Assembly: GCA_030278955.1 (NCBI GenBank)
Contig: JAOANR010000015.1
Location: 39,092,487 to 39,156,486 of the forward strand
DNA from: Hygrophila difformis
Lineage: Eukaryota; Streptophyta; Magnoliopsida; Lamiales; Acanthaceae
Direction of reading: 5' to 3'
Length of the DNA: 64,000 nt
Shown here: positions 1-10,873 of the stretch, one piece after another
How positions within the stretch are numbered: position 1 is the stretch's first letter
How the letters are laid out: each line of letters opens with the position of its first letter
Notes under the pieces: generated by a model
What the model was told of the DNA's origin: nothing
Databases searched by the model: none
What the model saw: only the letters and a program-made list of their open reading frames with translations
Position numbers and translations under genes: made by a program

Positions 1-590
1 GAACAAGACCTAGGGGACGTCCAAAGGCTGCCCCTAAGTGTCTTGAGCCGAAAGAAAAGTAACCGAAGTCGGAAAATCCGGATTCGGGCGAGAAAATCGC
101 GCAACATCGCGACTGTTGCATCTGGCGTGGGGTTGGCGCTGGGTTTGGGCAATTCCCGCGCGGACACCGCGCGGACCCAGACTGGGCCGCGGTCTGGGCC
201 GGGTCGTGCAATCCCTTTGGGCCTTCCTCTTCCTCCTTCTTTTTGGGCCTTTGTCTTCTCTTTGGGCCTTTCTCCTTCTATTTTTTTGGGCTATCTCTTG
301 AACTTTAAATCCTATTTCAAATTTATTTGGGATCTCAAATTAATTTCGGGTTTGAAATATTAAGTCCATCTATATTTGGTTCCCGTGCAATAATTTATTT
401 AATTAAATTATTTTCGATTTCATGGGTTCTTGGATATTTAATTCCTTCTTGAATTAAATTCATTTTCTCATTTCTTCTTTTAATTATTTATTTGTTTATT
501 ATATTTATTTATTGTTTATTTATTTATTTCTTTATTTATTTATTTTATTTATTCATTTTATTTTATGTTGCAAAATCCTCGGGTATTACA
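1..590 (-). mobile_element. Partial 3' LTR (U3 part) of a Tekay-like Ty3/gypsy element
   Basis: This is the first 590 bases of a minus-strand LTR, cut by the window edge. It matches 3757-4346 almost base for base (I see about two substitutions) and ends on the plus strand in GGGTATTACA, so the LTR begins TGTAATACCC on its own strand. A TTTA-rich tract fills 480-560. A GC-rich block with CCGCGCGG repeats lies near 160-200. The polypurine tract follows directly at 591, which identifies this as the 3' LTR. The near identity with the other LTR points to a young insertion. Confidence 0.85.
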
Positions 591-605
591 GTCTACCCTC
601 CTTAA
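591..605 (-). other. Polypurine tract next to 3' LTR
   Basis: The minus strand reads CTTAAGGAGGGTAGAC immediately before TGTAATACCC. This is the conserved plus-strand primer position of Ty3/gypsy chromoviruses. The same motif occurs at 25822 beside the second Tekay LTR. Confidence 0.8.
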
Positions 606-1627
606 GAATCAACTTCGTCCCCGAAGTTGTGTTTCGGCTTTTCTCGTGTCAGGAATTAATCATTTTGTTTATTTTGTTATTTTGTGACTGAACTTAGAAT
701 TAAAACTTCTAAGCTGCCTACGTACCCTGTGAAGGGATCAAGCCATAACGTAGTTCAAACTAATTTGAATATGTTTATTTACTTATTTGGAGTACATATT
801 GTTGAATCAGACTAAAAAATAAAAGCATCTTCTTTATTACGGGGTATCACATCCTCTCCCCCTTAGGACTTCAGTTATGTCCCCATAACTGCCTATACGT
901 TAATCTAAAGAGGCTTCGGGTTTTGGGTCTTTATTTTATAAATGTGTGTTTTTTTTTTGTTTTTTTTTTTGTTTTTTTTGTTTTTTTGTTTTTTTTTTGG
1001 GGTCGGACAGGGCTGTCCAGATTTTTTTTCTTTTCTTTTTTTTTATTTTTTTATTTTTTTTTTTTTGAATCGTGAATTTCTAATTTCGAAATTTCGAATT
1101 TGTTGTTTGGAAAACCAAACAAGATTTTTTTTTTGGATCAAAGAATGTTTTAATAAAGACTTGATTTTTATTGCTCAGCATAAGGAAATGGGTTCGTATG
1201 AGGATAGGGATGGCAAGGGCCGAGATTTGTTATGCTTAGGCGTGCGCTTTGATGAACGCGATCTAGAACTAAGGCAATATCAGTCTCTAGTGAGCGTGTC
1301 TAATTCGATGTCAAGCGTCTAAGTCATCTAGTGCAAGCAAAAGGTCTAAGTTAATATTCGCCAAGATTCTAGGTTAACTTCGCCGAGATTCTAAGTTACA
1401 ATTCGCCAAGATTCTAAGTTCTCTAAACAAAGGAAATGCAATATGCACATGCAATGATGATTTCCCCCCAAAAATAATTTATGCACTATATATATAAATT
1501 TTTTTTTTTCCGTGGGTTTTAAAATAAAAATTTCTCCATGGAAATAATACTTTAAAATAATAGTCAAAATATTAATAACAGTTTAAAAATAATAATGGTT
1601 TAAGAATAATAGTTTAAAAATAGCCGG

Positions 1628-1639
1628 GCTCTGATACCA
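1628..1639 (-). other. Primer binding site for initiator tRNA-Met
   Basis: The minus strand reads TGGTATCAGAGC four bases inside the LTR end. This is the standard plant primer site complementary to the 3' end of initiator tRNA-Met. It shows that the LTR at 1643-4346 is the 5' LTR of a minus-strand element. Confidence 0.9.
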
Positions 1640-2639
1640 CTTTGTAACACCCCGATTTTTGGTCACCCAGGTCGGGGTGTCACCGCCACATCTCCCTAGA
1701 AAGACACGGTTTCTCCGAGCTTGCTAAAGAGATGCAAGGCTATGGTTTTTCAGAATTTAACACATTCAAACAGCCCATTATAATATAATTTAAAAATAAT
1801 AATATCAAAGTTGCAGCGGAAAATAGTATTTACATATATAATGCAGCGGAATTTAAAAATAGGGCCAACATGGCCAAAACACGGGTTAAACAGGCCCGTT
1901 CATGCAAATTCTAGTCTAACATAAAATTTGAAATATAATGTAATTCCCCAAAATTTCCCATGTATGCATATGGTGATGCATAATCTTCACACTCTGTAGA
2001 AGAAGGAAAAAAAATATGGTTCTGGTCAGCACTACGTGCTGAGTAAGTTAACACATACATAATTATGGGGTTTCAAAGCCATTAATTAATTTTACTGAAA
2101 ACATGGCATAATTAGTTTATTTATCTAATAATACATTTAATGGCATAATTTAAATGACATGCATTTCATAAGATCATAATTATAACTTGCAAAATAATTA
2201 AATAAATTGCCATAAATTTAAAAGCACAATTTATAAAAGATTTAATTCGATTCTCGTATAGATGTCTCGTTTCGTTTCTTTTAGAGTTAACCACCGCTAG
2301 GGCTCTTATGTCCGCCAGCCTTACGCCTGGGCTCTTATGTCCACAGGTATCATGGTCGATCTTTTAGTTAGAGTTAATCCGTCCGCTAGCCATACGATCA
2401 GTGTTACGTCAACCTAGACATACACTTGGGCTCTTATGTCCCAAGCCGCAGAGAACACTGACAGTATCTAGCTTAGTCATAACCCACAGTATTTTAATCT
2501 TCTCGTTTCGTGTATCGTGTGTCAAAGTTTTTCTATCCATCTCAACCTCAAAGGTTAATTCCACCGTTTCAACAAGATTTCAAGTTTTGACTCGGTCAAC
2601 CACAGTTTACTCTAAAATTCGTTAAAAATCAGATTTAAT

Positions 2640-3300
2640 TCTAAAAATTCCGAAATTTCACGACTGGCTCCAAAACGTCGAGATCTACAACTTTCGTGTT
2701 TTAACTTTTTCAATCCGAGATACCTAAATAGGTCAAAAACACTAATTTTCACAGAAGTACTGTTCTGTCCGAATTTCATATAACTCAGTTTAAAGATTTC
2801 AAGATCTATCATAGCAATTCAACTCCAAATTTGATGAAATTTTACAGAGATCATCTTACGACAATTATCTACAACTTTCATGTTCGGCTAAAGATCTAAT
2901 TCGACCTAGAACCCTAGTCAAAAACGTCAACAAGTTCGAATCTATGTTCTGTCAAGAATTTCAAGATCTATGTTTCAGCAGCTCGGTTTGGGGTGGATTT
3001 CTTATATCAAATCATCACGAAAATTTCTGAAATTTTACGGAGGTATTTATGACGTATAGATCTACAACTCTTATGTTCAACGCCAAGCCTAGATCGGTCT
3101 AGAGCTAAGGTAGAAATCACCAACAAGTTCGAATAAAGAATCTATCATCGTTTCAAGATCTAAACCACAGGCAGGTCTATTCGTGGTCGTTTTCATATAT
3201 CAAAATAAGATGAAAAATTATGAAAATTTTACAGTAGATAGATCTATGCCTTAGGAACGTTTTTCGTGTTTTAAGTTTTTCCGTTTGAAGTCGTTTTAAG
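2640..3300 (-). repeat. Degenerate ~190 bp tandem repeats inside the Tekay-like LTR
   Basis: The phrases GAAATTTTACAGAGAT, GAAATTTTACGGAGGT and GAAAATTTTACAGTAGAT recur near 2832, 3028 and 3220. Each is followed by a form of TCTACAACTTTCATGTTCGG or CCTTAGGAACGTTTTTCGTG and by CAAGTTCGAA with CAAGATCTA. The units are clearly related but diverged, so the LTR itself probably grew by internal tandem duplication. The same layout occurs in the LTRs at 23335, 44477 and 51604. Confidence 0.65.
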
Positions 3301-3744
3301 GTTCGGAAAAATTAGACAAAACTGTTGCGTCGGTAGAAAACATAAGTGGGCAGATTTACGATTTCTTGTTAAATCTTTTAGTTTCGAACGTTTTAATTCC
3401 TCCCAAAACCATGTAAGAGTTAACTTACAGATTGTTGAGCGTCCGGGATCTTCGATTCGAAGGTGTGGCTTCCCGTCCTCTGTTTATCCTCTCCGTTTGT
3501 CGGGTTCTTCGCTCTCGATTCGGATCGGGGGTTTAGAATAGAAAAAGATCGAATTTAGGATTCGTTTTCGAATCAAGAATGGAAAGAGGAATAGATCGGA
3601 TCTTACCAAGATGATAGAAGACCCCAAATTCGTCCAAGTCAGTCCCTCCTCTCGGTGTTGTGCCTCCGACGACTCTGGAATCAAGATTCGATGTGTAGAG
3701 AGATTTCGTAGGGTTTCAAAAGTGTTTGGGATCGAATTAAAGGG

Positions 3745-3753
3745 TTATTTATA
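3745..3753 (-). promoter_or_regulatory. LTR TATA box
   Basis: The minus strand reads TATAAATAA followed by CCC, about 595 bases into the LTR. The same sequence sits at the equivalent place in the other Tekay-like LTRs (25315-25323, 46473-46481, 53719-53727). It is the likely promoter for element transcription. Confidence 0.6.
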
Positions 3754-4346
3754 GATGAACAAGACCTAGGGGACGTCCAAAGGCTGCCCCTAAGTGTCTT
3801 GAGCCGAAAGAAAAGTAACCGAAGTCGGAAAATCCGGATTCGGGCGAGAAAATCGCGCAACATCGCGACTGTTGCATCTGGCGTGGGGTTGGCGCTGGGT
3901 TTGGGCAATTCCCGCGCGGACACCGCGCGGACCCAGACTGGGCTGCGGTCTGGGCCGGGTCGTGCAATCCCTTTGGGCCTTCCTCTTCCTCCTTCTTTTT
4001 GGGCCTTTGTCTTCTCTTTGGGCCTTTCTCCTTCTATTTTTTTGGGCTATCTCTTGAACTTTAAATCCTATTTCAAATTTATTTGGGATCTCAAATTAAT
4101 TTCGGGTTTGAAATATTAAGTCCATCTATATTTGGTTCCCGTGCAATAATTTATTTAATTAAATTATTTTCGATTTCATGGGTTCTTGGATATTTAATTC
4201 CTTCTTGAATTAAATTCATTTTCTCATTTCTTCTTTTAATTATTTATTTGTTTATTATATTTATTTATTGTTTATTTATTTATTTGTTTATTTATTTATT
4301 TTATTTATTCATTTTATTTTATGTTGCAAAATCCTCGGGTATTACA

Positions 4347-5650
4347 GCCGCGTTCACCGTTCTCTCCCTCCTCAACATGGTCTCCACTTGGTTGCGTTCC
4401 TAAAGTTTCGGCTCCTGCATTTACCTCATTATGCTCTATGCCTTCTGACATCACACCGGTACTCTTCTTTTCTGGTTCTTGATCAATCTGTCGCTCCCTT
4501 ACACCATCTCCATTGGGGCGAGGACTGTGTAATCATTCCGACATCAACGGCCTCCTTAGTCTTCCTCACTTTGCTCTCCCCATCCCCATCAGCTCCACCG
4601 TACCTACATTGCTTTGTTTGCACTCTTTTTCCCCTTCTCCCCTTTCACCTCACTACTACCTTCACTAGTTTTTTCTTCTCATCCAGCTTCCCCATCTGCT
4701 GATCACATTTCTTTCGCTTTCTGTTAGGTGTCATTTCCCCCTGATCAACCAACAACAATCCGCATATTCACAGTTACCACAAATCAGTACCATACCAAAA
4801 TACAAACTTTTACAATCTGTCCACTAATATAAAACAAGGGCAACACCAACAAATCTATGGAAAACATCACTACATATAACTAATCTACCAATTCAACATT
4901 GAAACAACACTACATTATTAATTCTAAATCCCAAACAGATTACAATACGATTCATTTGACAACATATGCGGCCAACAAATAACATTCACAGTTTATATCC
5001 AACAAAATCGCACACTCAACTTCATTGAATACATCATCATATTTTGCAAACTAAATCACAACAAAATCTCAAACATAATTCAAGTTCAATTAACCACCAA
5101 ATTACCCCACAATTTTCTCCTCAACCCATGTCCGTAATAATGTCTCTCCCTCTCTCACAATCCAAGTCACCCACATTGAGCCTATGTGACCAATGCCTCC
5201 ACCCGCACACCGTCCTCAACATTCTGTCAAACCCTAAGTGCCAACCCTAACTCCTCCCTACCCGCTGTCTCCATTACCACCCATTATCTCAATGCCAACT
5301 CAAATTAGAGTTCATCCCGCACCCCCACAACTTATTTCCGTGCAAACGCCCTTCCAACCACCGTCACAAGCAATCCTCTGACCCTCATTGAGAAAAACAA
5401 CTTACAAAGGAAACACACCCATAATAATTATAAAAAAGATTCACTCTATGTTGCCAAACCATGCACTCCGCAGCCTCCTTTCTCCGGTCGCAGTCGATCG
5501 CTCCACGCCGTTGTGCTCAAACTCAAGCTTTCCGACAGAGCATTACCATTGGGCACTAATGGGAAGAATGGAATGTTGGGGGAACGGTGACGATTCAAAA
5601 GGTAAAGTACCCCTTTTTAATATTTTATTGTATATCTTTTTTGGTTTTCT
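4347..5650. other. DNA flanking the Tekay-like LTR, no clear gene
   Basis: This stretch is C/T-rich on the plus strand and then A/C-rich. Several short ORFs occur, but none resembles a known protein. On the minus strand a possible start near 4735 gives a short basic peptide (MTPNRKRKKCDQQMGKLDEK) before a stop, which could be a stray first exon. Its whole length is repeated at 54321-55624. I see no repeat boundary other than the LTR edge. Confidence 0.3.
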
Positions 5651-7457
5651 TTTACACTAGCCTAACCCGCCCGCGCAATGCGCCGGGCTTAGATTATAAT
5701 GCTGATAGAAAAAAGAATTAGGTGAATACCATAATTCTGCATACATAAAGGCTCAAACCAAAAGCCTTTACTTAAGTTTTCAGATACTCATACCACTTAA
5801 ACCAACTGCGATTGGTAGTTAATTAAAGAAATCATTTTAATTTTAATATTATAAATACCATGGATATTAAAAAATACATATCATGAATTATAAATACTAT
5901 TTTATTCGAATCACATTTTTATGCTACTTTTTCTCGACAAAATATTATCTTAACTCAATAGATCCTCAGTCTCAATATATAAAATCAATTCATTGTGACA
6001 TCCCATTTTTAATAAATAAATTAATTTTTCAAATGGAGCGTGGAGAATATAAGGCTTAAGGCCTCAAATTTATTAAATGAAATCTTTTTCAATGTAAATG
6101 GAAAATATTAAATCATGTGAGTAAATGAACGGATACTTTTACAGGAAGGAAAGAATAAATTAAATCTCAATTAGAGTAACAATTTATGAATAAATTTGAT
6201 AACATTCCAACATCATAGAAACATATATTTAATAAATTAATGTCAAGCAATTCAATATATTATACTTTCCCTTTTGTTGTAGTTTTTTTTAACTTTCCCA
6301 TTTGCCGACGTTTTCACATCATCTTTTTATCCAAAAAAACTATAAAGTTGATAAGGTTTGGTATAAATAAGGTAGCGTGAATCAATTTTGGAATTGTAAT
6401 ATATACGCAATTAATTATGTAACAATGCATGGTTAATTTAATTATGCAACAAAAATTGTATGTAATAGTAGATTAAAATTGATGATTAAAAATCACATTA
6501 CATAAATTATTAGTATTTTTAACTAAAAAGTATTTTGTCGTTCTCATTTTGAGAACATGTACACATAAAGGAACTAACAAAATAATAATAAGAAAAATAA
6601 AATTATATTTTATTTGTTTATGTTGAAAGAAAATGAATTATATATAGTAAAATTTTCATATATACACTATTTAATTTATAATTTTTACTATTAGATGTGA
6701 CCCTAAATGGGTCAGCCTGCTGCCCGCAGGCTGACCCATTTAGGGTCCCATCGCTTGAATATTAGTTACTACTTTTGGGAAAATTGAATGTTTAGCACAA
6801 CGTCACCAAAAATTTGAATTATTATCTTTTGTTGCACATCAATTGCAAATCGTAATACATAAATAGTTGGTATATTTTAGTATTTTTCTATTTATTTATC
6901 TTATCAGTTCGAGTTTGTTTAAGTTTATATTTTTTTCTAATTTTATTTAAAATTAGAATATAAATGAATTTTTATATATTATTGAAACTATTTTTAATAT
7001 TATAAATAGTTCAGATAATAAAAGAAATATTATGTAGTTAATTATTAGTCAAGTTAAATATCATATATTTGCTAACAAAAAATAATAATAATAATAATAT
7101 AATAGAATGTTATGAATTAATAACTGAAAATATTATTTTGTAGGGGTATATATCCTTAAAATATATGGTAAAAAAATTCTATTTATAATATTAATAACTT
7201 AATATACTGATCCATCCTTCAAGCACGTCACTTCATTAAATGTTATCAATCTCTCTATCTAATTAATAGATGAATGACACGCCACTCAAGCAAGACACTA
7301 CTATCTCCTCCTCCAATTACCATAACCTGAAAAGAGGAGATGCAATGCAATCCTTTGTTCACAATTTTACTTTTTTGGATAATTAATAAGCCACTAATAT
7401 AGTTCTCTATGTGCAACGTTTATACTATATTCACTTATGCGACATAAATTTATTGTG
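5651..7457. other. AT-rich intergenic stretch
   Basis: No coding pattern is visible. Near 5660 is a GC-rich motif CCCGCGCAATGCGCCGGGC, a type of short palindromic motif often found at plant transposon edges. The rest is AT-rich with an (AAT)n tract at 7079-7098 and a sharp hairpin at 6699. The stretch is duplicated at 55625-57431. Confidence 0.35.
6699..6747. repeat. Perfect 22-bp hairpin with 5-base loop
   Basis: The left arm GACCCTAAATGGGTCAGCCT plus GC is followed by loop TGCCC and the exact reverse complement. It is GC-rich inside AT-rich DNA and repeated unchanged at 56673-56721. It may be a tiny fold-back element, the remnant of a MITE whose middle was lost, or a transcribed hairpin. 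I cannot tell which. Confidence 0.8.
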
Positions 7458-7459
7458 TG

Positions 7460-7574
7460 GATGTTTGGGAGTCAGCAGATCTGCTAGCAGATAGCAGATT
7501 TGGAGAGCAGATTGTGAAACAATTCTTTCTCTGGATCCGCTATCCGCTAGCGGATCCGGCGGCTCCCAAACATC
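7460..7574. mobile_element. Short MITE with ~50 bp terminal inverted repeats
   Basis: The left end GATGTTTGGGAGTCAGCAGA and the reverse complement of the right end GATGTTTGGGAGCCGCCGGA align over about 50 bp, so the element is almost all inverted repeat. Most differences are transitions in which the left arm has T or A where the right arm has C or G, as expected from deamination of methylated cytosines. I could not define a target duplication, so the superfamily (hAT or PIF-like) is open. The second copy is at 57434-57548. Confidence 0.65.
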
Positions 7575-7637
7575 CCCTGTATATCACTATCGTTTGCTTC
7601 CCCTTTCTAACTTTTTATTGGCCCACTCCAGTAAAAA

Positions 7638-8000
7638 GTGAACTGTGCGAACACGTCTCTCTTTTATATTTCACTTAATTTTCGGTGTACTGTAGAAACA
7701 TGCTTATCTTCGGGGAAATGCTTTTGCTTCAAGGAAGAGCACAAAACATGCGGTCCTGCCGTGATAGCATTAAAATTTGACCTTTTATATGGCATTTTCA
7801 ATTCTGAAGTGAAAGTGTTGGAGCGCTCTTTATGTATTCTTCATAATGAGATTGTTAGTTTGCAAGAGCTCTTATCCTCATCGAAGCAGATTAGTGATGC
7901 ATTCAAGAAAACGGATGAAAGGATTCAGAATTGTGAAGATTCCTTGAAGCGATGTTTTGACCATGTAATAGATATGAAATTCAACCTGCCAATATCATGA
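7638..8000 (+). CDS. Possible terminal exon of an unrecognised coiled-coil protein
   Basis: The open frame ends at TGA 7998-8000. A plausible splice acceptor (TGTACTGTAG) lies at about 7684-7693, so the real exon may start there rather than at the first ATG. The N-terminal part is Cys-rich (CLSSGKCFCFKEEHKTCG), which hints at metal binding. The rest is helical and heptad-like with many Leu, Glu and Lys, including QELLSSSKQISDAFKKTDER. Composition looks more like true coding sequence than its AT-rich surroundings. I do not recognise the family. No upstream exons are visible, because a MITE sits just before it, so it may be a captured or orphan exon. Confidence 0.4.
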   Translation: MNCANTSLFYISLNFRCTVETCLSSGKCFCFKEEHKTCGPAVIALKFDLLYGIFNSEVKVLERSLCILHNEIVSLQELLSSSKQISDAFKKTDERIQNCEDSLKRCFDHVIDMKFNLPIS

Positions 8001-8241
8001 AGATTATTTTTAGTTATGTGATTAATACTTTATGTATATGAGAATCTTTCTAATATGTTGATATTGTAGTACCTTTCCATGTTCTATATAGCTGATTCCA
8101 TTACTACAAATAGATCAAATACCCACCTTCAGAATCACATATTTGGAAAATGATAACCTTTAAATTCATATTCTATGGAAAGAATAAAATATGGGTTTCC
8201 TTCAAACCATCACCCAATGTGAGTATTTTAAAAAAAAATTA

Positions 8242-8536
8242 AAAATTAAACCTTTCAAAAAAAATCTCAATTACAATAACAATTTATAGGGATTGGGACT
8301 TAGCCCAAGTGGTTAAACGCCCGGCTCTCAAAAGATTGAGGGTTCGATTCCCACCCGGCCCTATCCCTCCAATTTTCCCATTTGTAATTGTGTATCATGG
8401 GCTCCCATCACTTCTCTAGCCGGGTGGGAATCGAACCCTCAATCTTTTGAGAGCCGGGCGTTTAACCACTTGGGCTAAGTCCCAATCCCTATAAATTGTT
8501 ATTGTAATTGAGATTTTTTTTGAAAGGTTTAATTTT
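8242..8536. repeat. Perfect fold-back: 118-bp arms, 59-bp loop, containing a SINE head
   Basis: Positions 8242-8359 are the exact reverse complement of 8419-8536 by my reading. Each arm contains the tRNA-like head of a SINE. The phrase AATTTTCCCATTTGTAATTG occurs both in the loop (8370) and just beyond the right arm (8531), so a tail segment is also duplicated. The structure is unchanged at 58216-58510. A transcript across it would form a long perfect hairpin, a natural substrate for Dicer-like enzymes. Confidence 0.9.
8281..8410 (+). mobile_element. tRNA-derived SINE
   Basis: The sequence has RNA polymerase III box A (TTAGCCCAAGTGG) and box B (GGTTCGATTCC) spaced about 40 bases apart, followed by a non-tRNA body. 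It cannot fold as a complete tRNA because there is no acceptor-stem pairing, so I call a SINE and not a tRNA gene. A second head lies in inverted orientation at 8419-8500. Confidence 0.65.
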
Positions 8537-8703
8537 CCCATTTGTAATTGTGTATCATAGGCTGTTCTGAAAAAAAATATATATATATTATAAACCAAAT
8601 TGATCACATTCGAAAATCATATAGGCATATCATTACCAAATTGATTACATTCCAAAATTATATAAGCATATCATTACCAAATTGACAACATTCCAAAATC
8701 ATA

Positions 8704-8963
8704 CTTCCTCCGTTTTTGTGATAGTGCAACAAACACCCAATGCACGCAGTCCAATGCATATTTTGAACCATTAATAACTTAAGGTCGGTATAAGTAAAAA
8801 TTTTAAAAGTTTGATATTTAAAAACTACATGACGAGACGAATCCAACAAGATCTCACTTGATTATGTTTTTTCTTGTATAACTATGTTAAAAATTAGAGT
8901 CAAACTCGAACAATAAATAGTAGCAAATAGTGCTTTGTTGCACTATCACAAAAACGGAGGTAG
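8704..8963. mobile_element. Stowaway-type MITE, 260 bp
   Basis: The ends CTTCCTCCGTTTTTGTGATA and (reverse complement of the right end) CTACCTCCGTTTTTGTGATA are terminal inverted repeats flanked by TA on both sides. The interior shares CAAGATCTCACTTGA and TATAACTATGTTAAAAAT with the MITEs at 10874 and 20910, so all three belong to one family. Confidence 0.85.
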
Positions 8964-10873
8964 TATAATTAAGCATATCATACCAAATTGACAACATTCA
9001 AAAATCATATAAGCATATCCTTAATAAACTAATTCCTTCCAAAACATATCCTCAATACAAATTTAATTCCACTAATATAAATATTGAATAGATGTCAATT
9101 TTCCTATGAAATTATAGTAAACTATAATTCCATTAATACAAAATAATTCCATTGGATACTTTGCAGATACTTGCTTCATCTTAAACATTGGTGTGCTTGA
9201 TTTGGTATTCAAAAGAAACCTGAAAACCTCTTTTTTGCCATCACACTTATTAGAAGTTGATGATATTAGGCTATATTAGATCATCTTGGCTCGGAAGGCT
9301 TTGGAGGAGTAGACATGGGGTATGTAGCAGGACCGGTATAATGAAATTTAGTTTAATACTCATAAATAAATAAAAGCAAGTTGTGACTATATTAAATTTA
9401 GTTATAGTAGGCAAAAATAGAACTAACCTTGAATCATGTTTATCAAGTAATATTCGAGCCTTATGCTTGGTGTCCTAGCTGCCATTACCTGTGTAAATTA
9501 GTAATGCTTGTCTGAAATGATCCCAAGAATCAAGATAATGTCACAAATGAAACTACTGCAAAAGATCCCACAGGCCTTCGCATGTCTCCCATCTGAAAAA
9601 ACCACCAAGAAGCTACTGAATACAGTAAATACAAATATAATTGCAGCTAAAATGAGGATTGATTAACATGTCCAGATGAAGACATAAAGACAAAAACCAA
9701 GGTGTAGTTCTCAAGAATTTAAAAATGAACATGAGATGATGAGAAAACTATGAAAGCAGATTGTAACTGGCAGAAAAACATACACAAATGAAATAAAACT
9801 AATACTATTAAACACACAGACTTTGCGGCTTAACCAAACTTTCGAATTGCCAAACTCAAGACATATCTATCAAAAAAATTGTAACTAAATTCAATCCAAT
9901 TTTTCTCAATTGAAAAGGACAAAATAAAGTCTTCATTAACACAAAAACAGAACATGAAAACCAATTATGTAAGTGAAGCCAAACTTACAACAATGGAACA
10001 ATTCCCAAGATTCTAGGTGGGAAAAAATCGAATATAATGTCGAAAAAGGAAATGGTGTACTTACTGGGAAATATACAAAAGAGCAATCTTTGTCATATAA
10101 TGTCGGGAAAGAACAACGGACATATTAACAATTCAAACAGACAACGTCCCTGGAAGGTATTAAAAAATATTAAAACAACCACAATATCCAAAAACGGAAT
10201 GCATTCCGTAAGCAAGGAAGAGTAAATCTCACCAAATGACACCCTATGTTTAGATCGTAAACAACAACATAAAAATAAGGAAAGGGACAAGTCTTCATAG
10301 AAAAAACTTGAAAAAAGAAGGATAAGATGAAGAGAAAAATAAAAACATTAACATGAAAGGAAATAAAATTATGATAGTGAACAGACTATAGAGCCTTTAA
10401 CATCAACAAACCTAAAATACACCTATTAATACATAAAGAAAGCCGTGACCTTAAAAATACACCAATTGAGAAGATGCGGACAATCAACGAATGATGAGAA
10501 TTGAGCTTACGGCTTTTTTAGATCACAACACTCAAATGCGGATTCTGCCAAGTATTGATAATTATAACTAATATTATATTTTAAATCGATAAATCATCAT
10601 TTAGGACCTGCAATATCCATACAAACCATAGACATTAGACAACCATAAAATGAAAGGAAATAAAGAGGCACAAAATGGAAGAGCCATCGGCCATTGTCGC
10701 ATAAAGATGTTGTAGCAAAGAAACTACCAGTAGAAAATAATCCTCTTTGGCTTCTGTCCAGTAGCCCTCCGGAACGCAATAAGAAGTTCCCTAAATCATC
10801 AAACAACAAATATCATCCATCTGTATGGTTTCCAAACGCTATGAAACAGTACTTGCAATTATGAATCCAAATA
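8964..10873. other. AT-rich stretch, no recognisable gene
   Basis: Short ORFs here lack any family signature. A segment at 10334-10480 recurs diverged at 11188-11332 (see the repeat entry). The minus strand at 9270-9330 could encode a short C-terminal peptide ending PMSTPPKPSEPR before a stop, but no splice acceptor supports it. Confidence 0.3.
10334..10480 (+). repeat. ~147 bp direct repeat, copy 1
   Basis: It aligns to 11188-11332 with roughly 10-15 percent differences, sharing AATAAAAACATTAACATGAA at the left and CCTTAAAAATACACCAAT near the right. A MITE sits between the two copies. It looks like an old local duplication or two copies of an unnamed repeat. Confidence 0.7.

Larger units (their letters stand above)
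591..1642 (-). mobile_element. Internal region of a deletion-derivative Tekay-like element, no gag-pol
   Basis: Only 1,052 bases separate the two LTRs, whereas a full Tekay element carries several kilobases of gag-pol here. Positions 591-895 match the 3' untranslated part of the chromovirus at 25822-26105, including the CTCTCCCCCTTA block. Nothing resembling protease, reverse transcriptase or integrase follows. The rest holds a T-rich stretch at 940-1075, three 23-26 bp repeats of the form TTCGCCAAGATTCTAAG at 1358-1420, and the primer site at 1628. It keeps the cis signals (LTRs, polypurine tract, primer site), so it could only have moved with proteins supplied in trans. The ORF at 942-1322 is mostly a poly-T translation and I do not call it a gene. 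Confidence 0.8.
1643..4346 (-). mobile_element. Complete 5' LTR (2,704 bp) of a Tekay-like Ty3/gypsy element
   Basis: The LTR has TG...CA ends: TGTAACACCCC at the left and GGGTATTACA at the right on the plus strand. It is bounded by a primer site on the left and by unrelated DNA on the right. Read on the minus strand, U3 runs from 4346 to about 3750, a TATA box lies at 3745-3753, and R-U5 runs down to 1643. The left tip contains a short inverted repeat (CACCCCGA ... TCGGGGTG). The length suits the long LTRs known for the Tekay clade. A second copy lies at 51604-54320 with about six substitutions, a missing C near the left tip and a 14-base indel near 2407. Confidence 0.88.

Noticed and set aside
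43..363. 106-codon ORF repeated at 3799 and 53773
   Set aside because: It lies in the U3 part of the LTR, antisense to the element, and appears in each copy only because the LTR is repeated.
942..1322. 126-codon ORF with poly-Phe start
   Set aside because: It is a translation of a T-rich tract within the internal region of an LTR element.
4268..4702. 144-codon ORF spanning the LTR edge
   Set aside because: It starts in LTR low-complexity DNA and crosses the LTR border, so it cannot be one gene; the 54242 copy is the same.
8287..8360. tRNA gene
   Set aside because: Boxes A and B are present, but the acceptor stem does not pair and the sequence runs into a SINE body; it is also part of a fold-back.
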